Shown here: piece after piece, positions 62,765 to 64,000 of the stretch
Position numbering within the stretch: position 1 is the stretch's first letter
Layout: every line of letters starts with the position of its first letter
Assembly: GCF_000158915.1 (NCBI RefSeq)
Contig: NZ_GG657754.1
Span: forward strand, 8,736,414-8,800,413
Origin: Streptomyces himastatinicus ATCC 53653
Lineage (GTDB): Bacteria; Actinomycetota; Actinomycetes; Streptomycetales; Streptomycetaceae
Length of the DNA: 64,000 nt
Reading direction: 5' to 3'
Made by a program: the position numbers and the translations under genes
Notes under the pieces: generated by a model
The model's input: the letters and a program-made list of their open reading frames with translations, nothing else
Told to the model about the DNA's origin: nothing
The model's database searches: none

Positions 62765-64000
62765 GTGCCCGCCAACCCCGCGGCCCCCGATGCGCGTGAA
62801 CTCCTGGGTCGCCTGACCCTCGCCGAGAAGGTCAAGCTGCTCACCGGGCGCGACTTCTGGTCGACATGGCCCCTGGAGAAGATCGGGCTGCGGAGCATCC
62901 TCATGTCCGACGGCCCCTCCGGGGTCCGCGGACCGGTCTGGGACGAACGCGAGCCCTCCCTGAACCTGCCCAGCGCGACCGCCCTGTCGGCCTCCTGGGA
63001 CGACGCACTCGCCTACCGCTACGGCGCGGTCATCGCCCAGGAGGCCCGTGGCAAGGGCGTCGACGTGGCGCTCGGCCCTACCATCAACCTCCACCGATCC
63101 CCGCTGGGCGGGCGGCACTTCGAGGCGTTCAGCGAGGACCCGCTGCTGACCGGCCACCTCGCCGCCGCCTACGTGCGAGGCATCCAGGACAACGGCGTGG
63201 CCGCGACACCGAAGCACTACATCGCCAACGACTACGAGACCGACCGCTTCACGGCCTCGACGGAGGTGTCCGAGCGCACGCTGCGTGAGGTGTACCTGCT
63301 GCCGTTCGAGAAGGCCGTCACCGAGGCCCGGGCCTGGGCCGTGATGAGCGCCTACAACGCCGTCAACGGAGTCACCGCGACCGAGAACGACCTCCTTGAA
63401 ACGCCGCTGAACTCGGAGTGGGGCTTCGATGGCGTGGTGATCAGCGACTGGACGGCCGTTCGCTCGACCCATGCCGCCAGGGCCGCCCAGGACCTGGAGA
63501 TGCCCGGGCCCCGCGGAGCCTGGGGCGACGCCCTGCTCGCCGCCGTCGAGTCCGGCGCCGTCGACGAGGCGGACATCGACCGCAAGGTCCTGCGCATCCT
63601 CATCCTCGCCGCGCGCGTCGGCGCTCTCGAGGGCACCAAGGCGGTAGAGCCGACGACGGCGGACTCCGGCGCCGGGTTCGCCCGCGAGGCGGCGGCGGAG
63701 GGCATGGTGCTGGTGCGCAACACCGGTGGTGTGCTGCCGCTCGACCCCGGTGCGGTGACCCGGATCGCCGTCATCGGGCACAACGCGGACCGCGCCCGCA
63801 CCCAGGGCGGTGGCAGTGCCACCGTCGTACCGGAGGAGGTCGTCAGCCCGCTCGACGGCATCCGCGCGGCCTTCCCGGACGCCGAGGTCGAGTACGCGCT
63901 CGGCGCCGTCGTCCAGGAGGGCATCGCCGAACTGCCGCTGGACGCCCTCACCAACCCCGCCACCGGCGAGCCGGGGCTACGCGTGCGCTTCCTGAGCGAC
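62765..64000 (+). CDS. GH3 beta-glycosidase, 3' end outside window
   Basis: From GTG 62765, 412 residues of a GH3 enzyme are visible: LTLAEKVKLLTGRDFWSTWP, ILMSDGPSGVRGPVWDERE, GRHFEAFSEDPLLTGHLAAA, KHYIANDYETDR, and the catalytic nucleophile Asp228 in GFDGVVISDWTAV. The second domain has begun (EGMVLVRNTGGVLPLDPGAV) and GEPGLRVRFL suggests a PA14 insertion next. There is no signal peptide, so it acts inside the cell on imported oligosaccharide or glycoside. It is the last gene of the PadR-sulfatase-MFS run. Confidence 0.92.
   Translation, partial: MPANPAAPDARELLGRLTLAEKVKLLTGRDFWSTWPLEKIGLRSILMSDGPSGVRGPVWDEREPSLNLPSATALSASWDDALAYRYGAVIAQEARGKGVDVALGPTINLHRSPLGGRHFEAFSEDPLLTGHLAAAYVRGIQDNGVAATPKHYIANDYETDRFTASTEVSERTLREVYLLPFEKAVTEARAWAVMSAYNAVNGVTATENDLLETPLNSEWGFDGVVISDWTAVRSTHAARAAQDLEMPGPRGAWGDALLAAVESGAVDEADIDRKVLRILILAARVGALEGTKAVEPTTADSGAGFAREAAAEGMVLVRNTGGVLPLDPGAVTRIAVIGHNADRARTQGGGSATVVPEEVVSPLDGIRAAFPDAEVEYALGAVVQEGIAELPLDALTNPATGEPGLRVRFLSD

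Overview
The DNA is high-GC actinomycete sequence and most likely Streptomyces. The reasons are GC-rich third codon positions, frequent GTG starts, GTGA/ATGA gene overlaps, a GH10 xylanase resembling S. lividans XlnA (recalled, not searched), and SpoIIE-type phosphatases. The window looks like accessory sequence, perhaps a chromosome arm. Functional operons alternate with dense transposase debris and many truncated genes.

1-5.7 kb is a minus-strand operon resembling quinate/shikimate catabolism: IclR regulator, CMD-like protein, extradiol dioxygenase, TIM-barrel isomerase-like protein, MHS transporter, AroQ, a 43-codon oxidoreductase remnant and AroE. 5.8-8.5 kb holds broken genes (resolvase, two-component system, nitroreductase, luciferase-like oxidoreductase) around one intact cupin gene. 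8.5-13.7 kb is a xylan-degradation locus: GH62 arabinofuranosidase, GH10 xylanase and CE1 esterase, all secreted and all carrying CBM13 lectin domains, with strong hairpin terminators at both ends. 13.7-18.7 kb is mobile-element debris, an orphan RiPP-like precursor peptide, a tRNA 3'-end scar and an IS701-family element that carries a MazF-like gene. 18.7-20.5 kb holds an XRE regulator and an SDR.

21.5-40.1 kb is a stress island on the plus strand: membrane protein, two PP2C/SpoIIE phosphatases, DnaK-GrpE-CbpA-CbpM-ClpB, zinc-ribbon thioredoxin, UBP zinc finger, a cyclic-nucleotide-binding/thioredoxin-reductase fusion, Hsp20, DUF2267, a DUF1931 histone-fold protein (minus strand) and a KimA-like potassium permease. 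It ends in a truncated FUSC gene abutting a truncated GH3 gene. Functionally it resembles the transmissible stress-tolerance loci of Proteobacteria, built from other parts.

42.6-55.4 kb contains two paralogous LysR regulators, each divergent from an SDR and each with a similar operator; an HxlR regulator and an HxlR remnant flanking an Old Yellow Enzyme gene; a Tat-exported protein; a second IS701 element with the MazF-like passenger and intact target duplications; and Tn3 and IS5 remnants. 55.4-64 kb holds P450 and flavin-reductase fragments, a GNAT acetyltransferase, then a sulfatase module: formylglycine-generating enzyme, two DUF202 membrane proteins, a PadR regulator, a CxPxR sulfatase, an MFS transporter and a GH3 glycosidase running off the right edge.

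The most unusual observations are the MazF-like passenger inside two independently inserted IS701 copies, the duplicated LysR operators with compensating palindrome changes, the phosphatase/chaperone/redox island, and the cysteine-free orphan leader peptide. All family names come from reading translations by eye; no database search was run.
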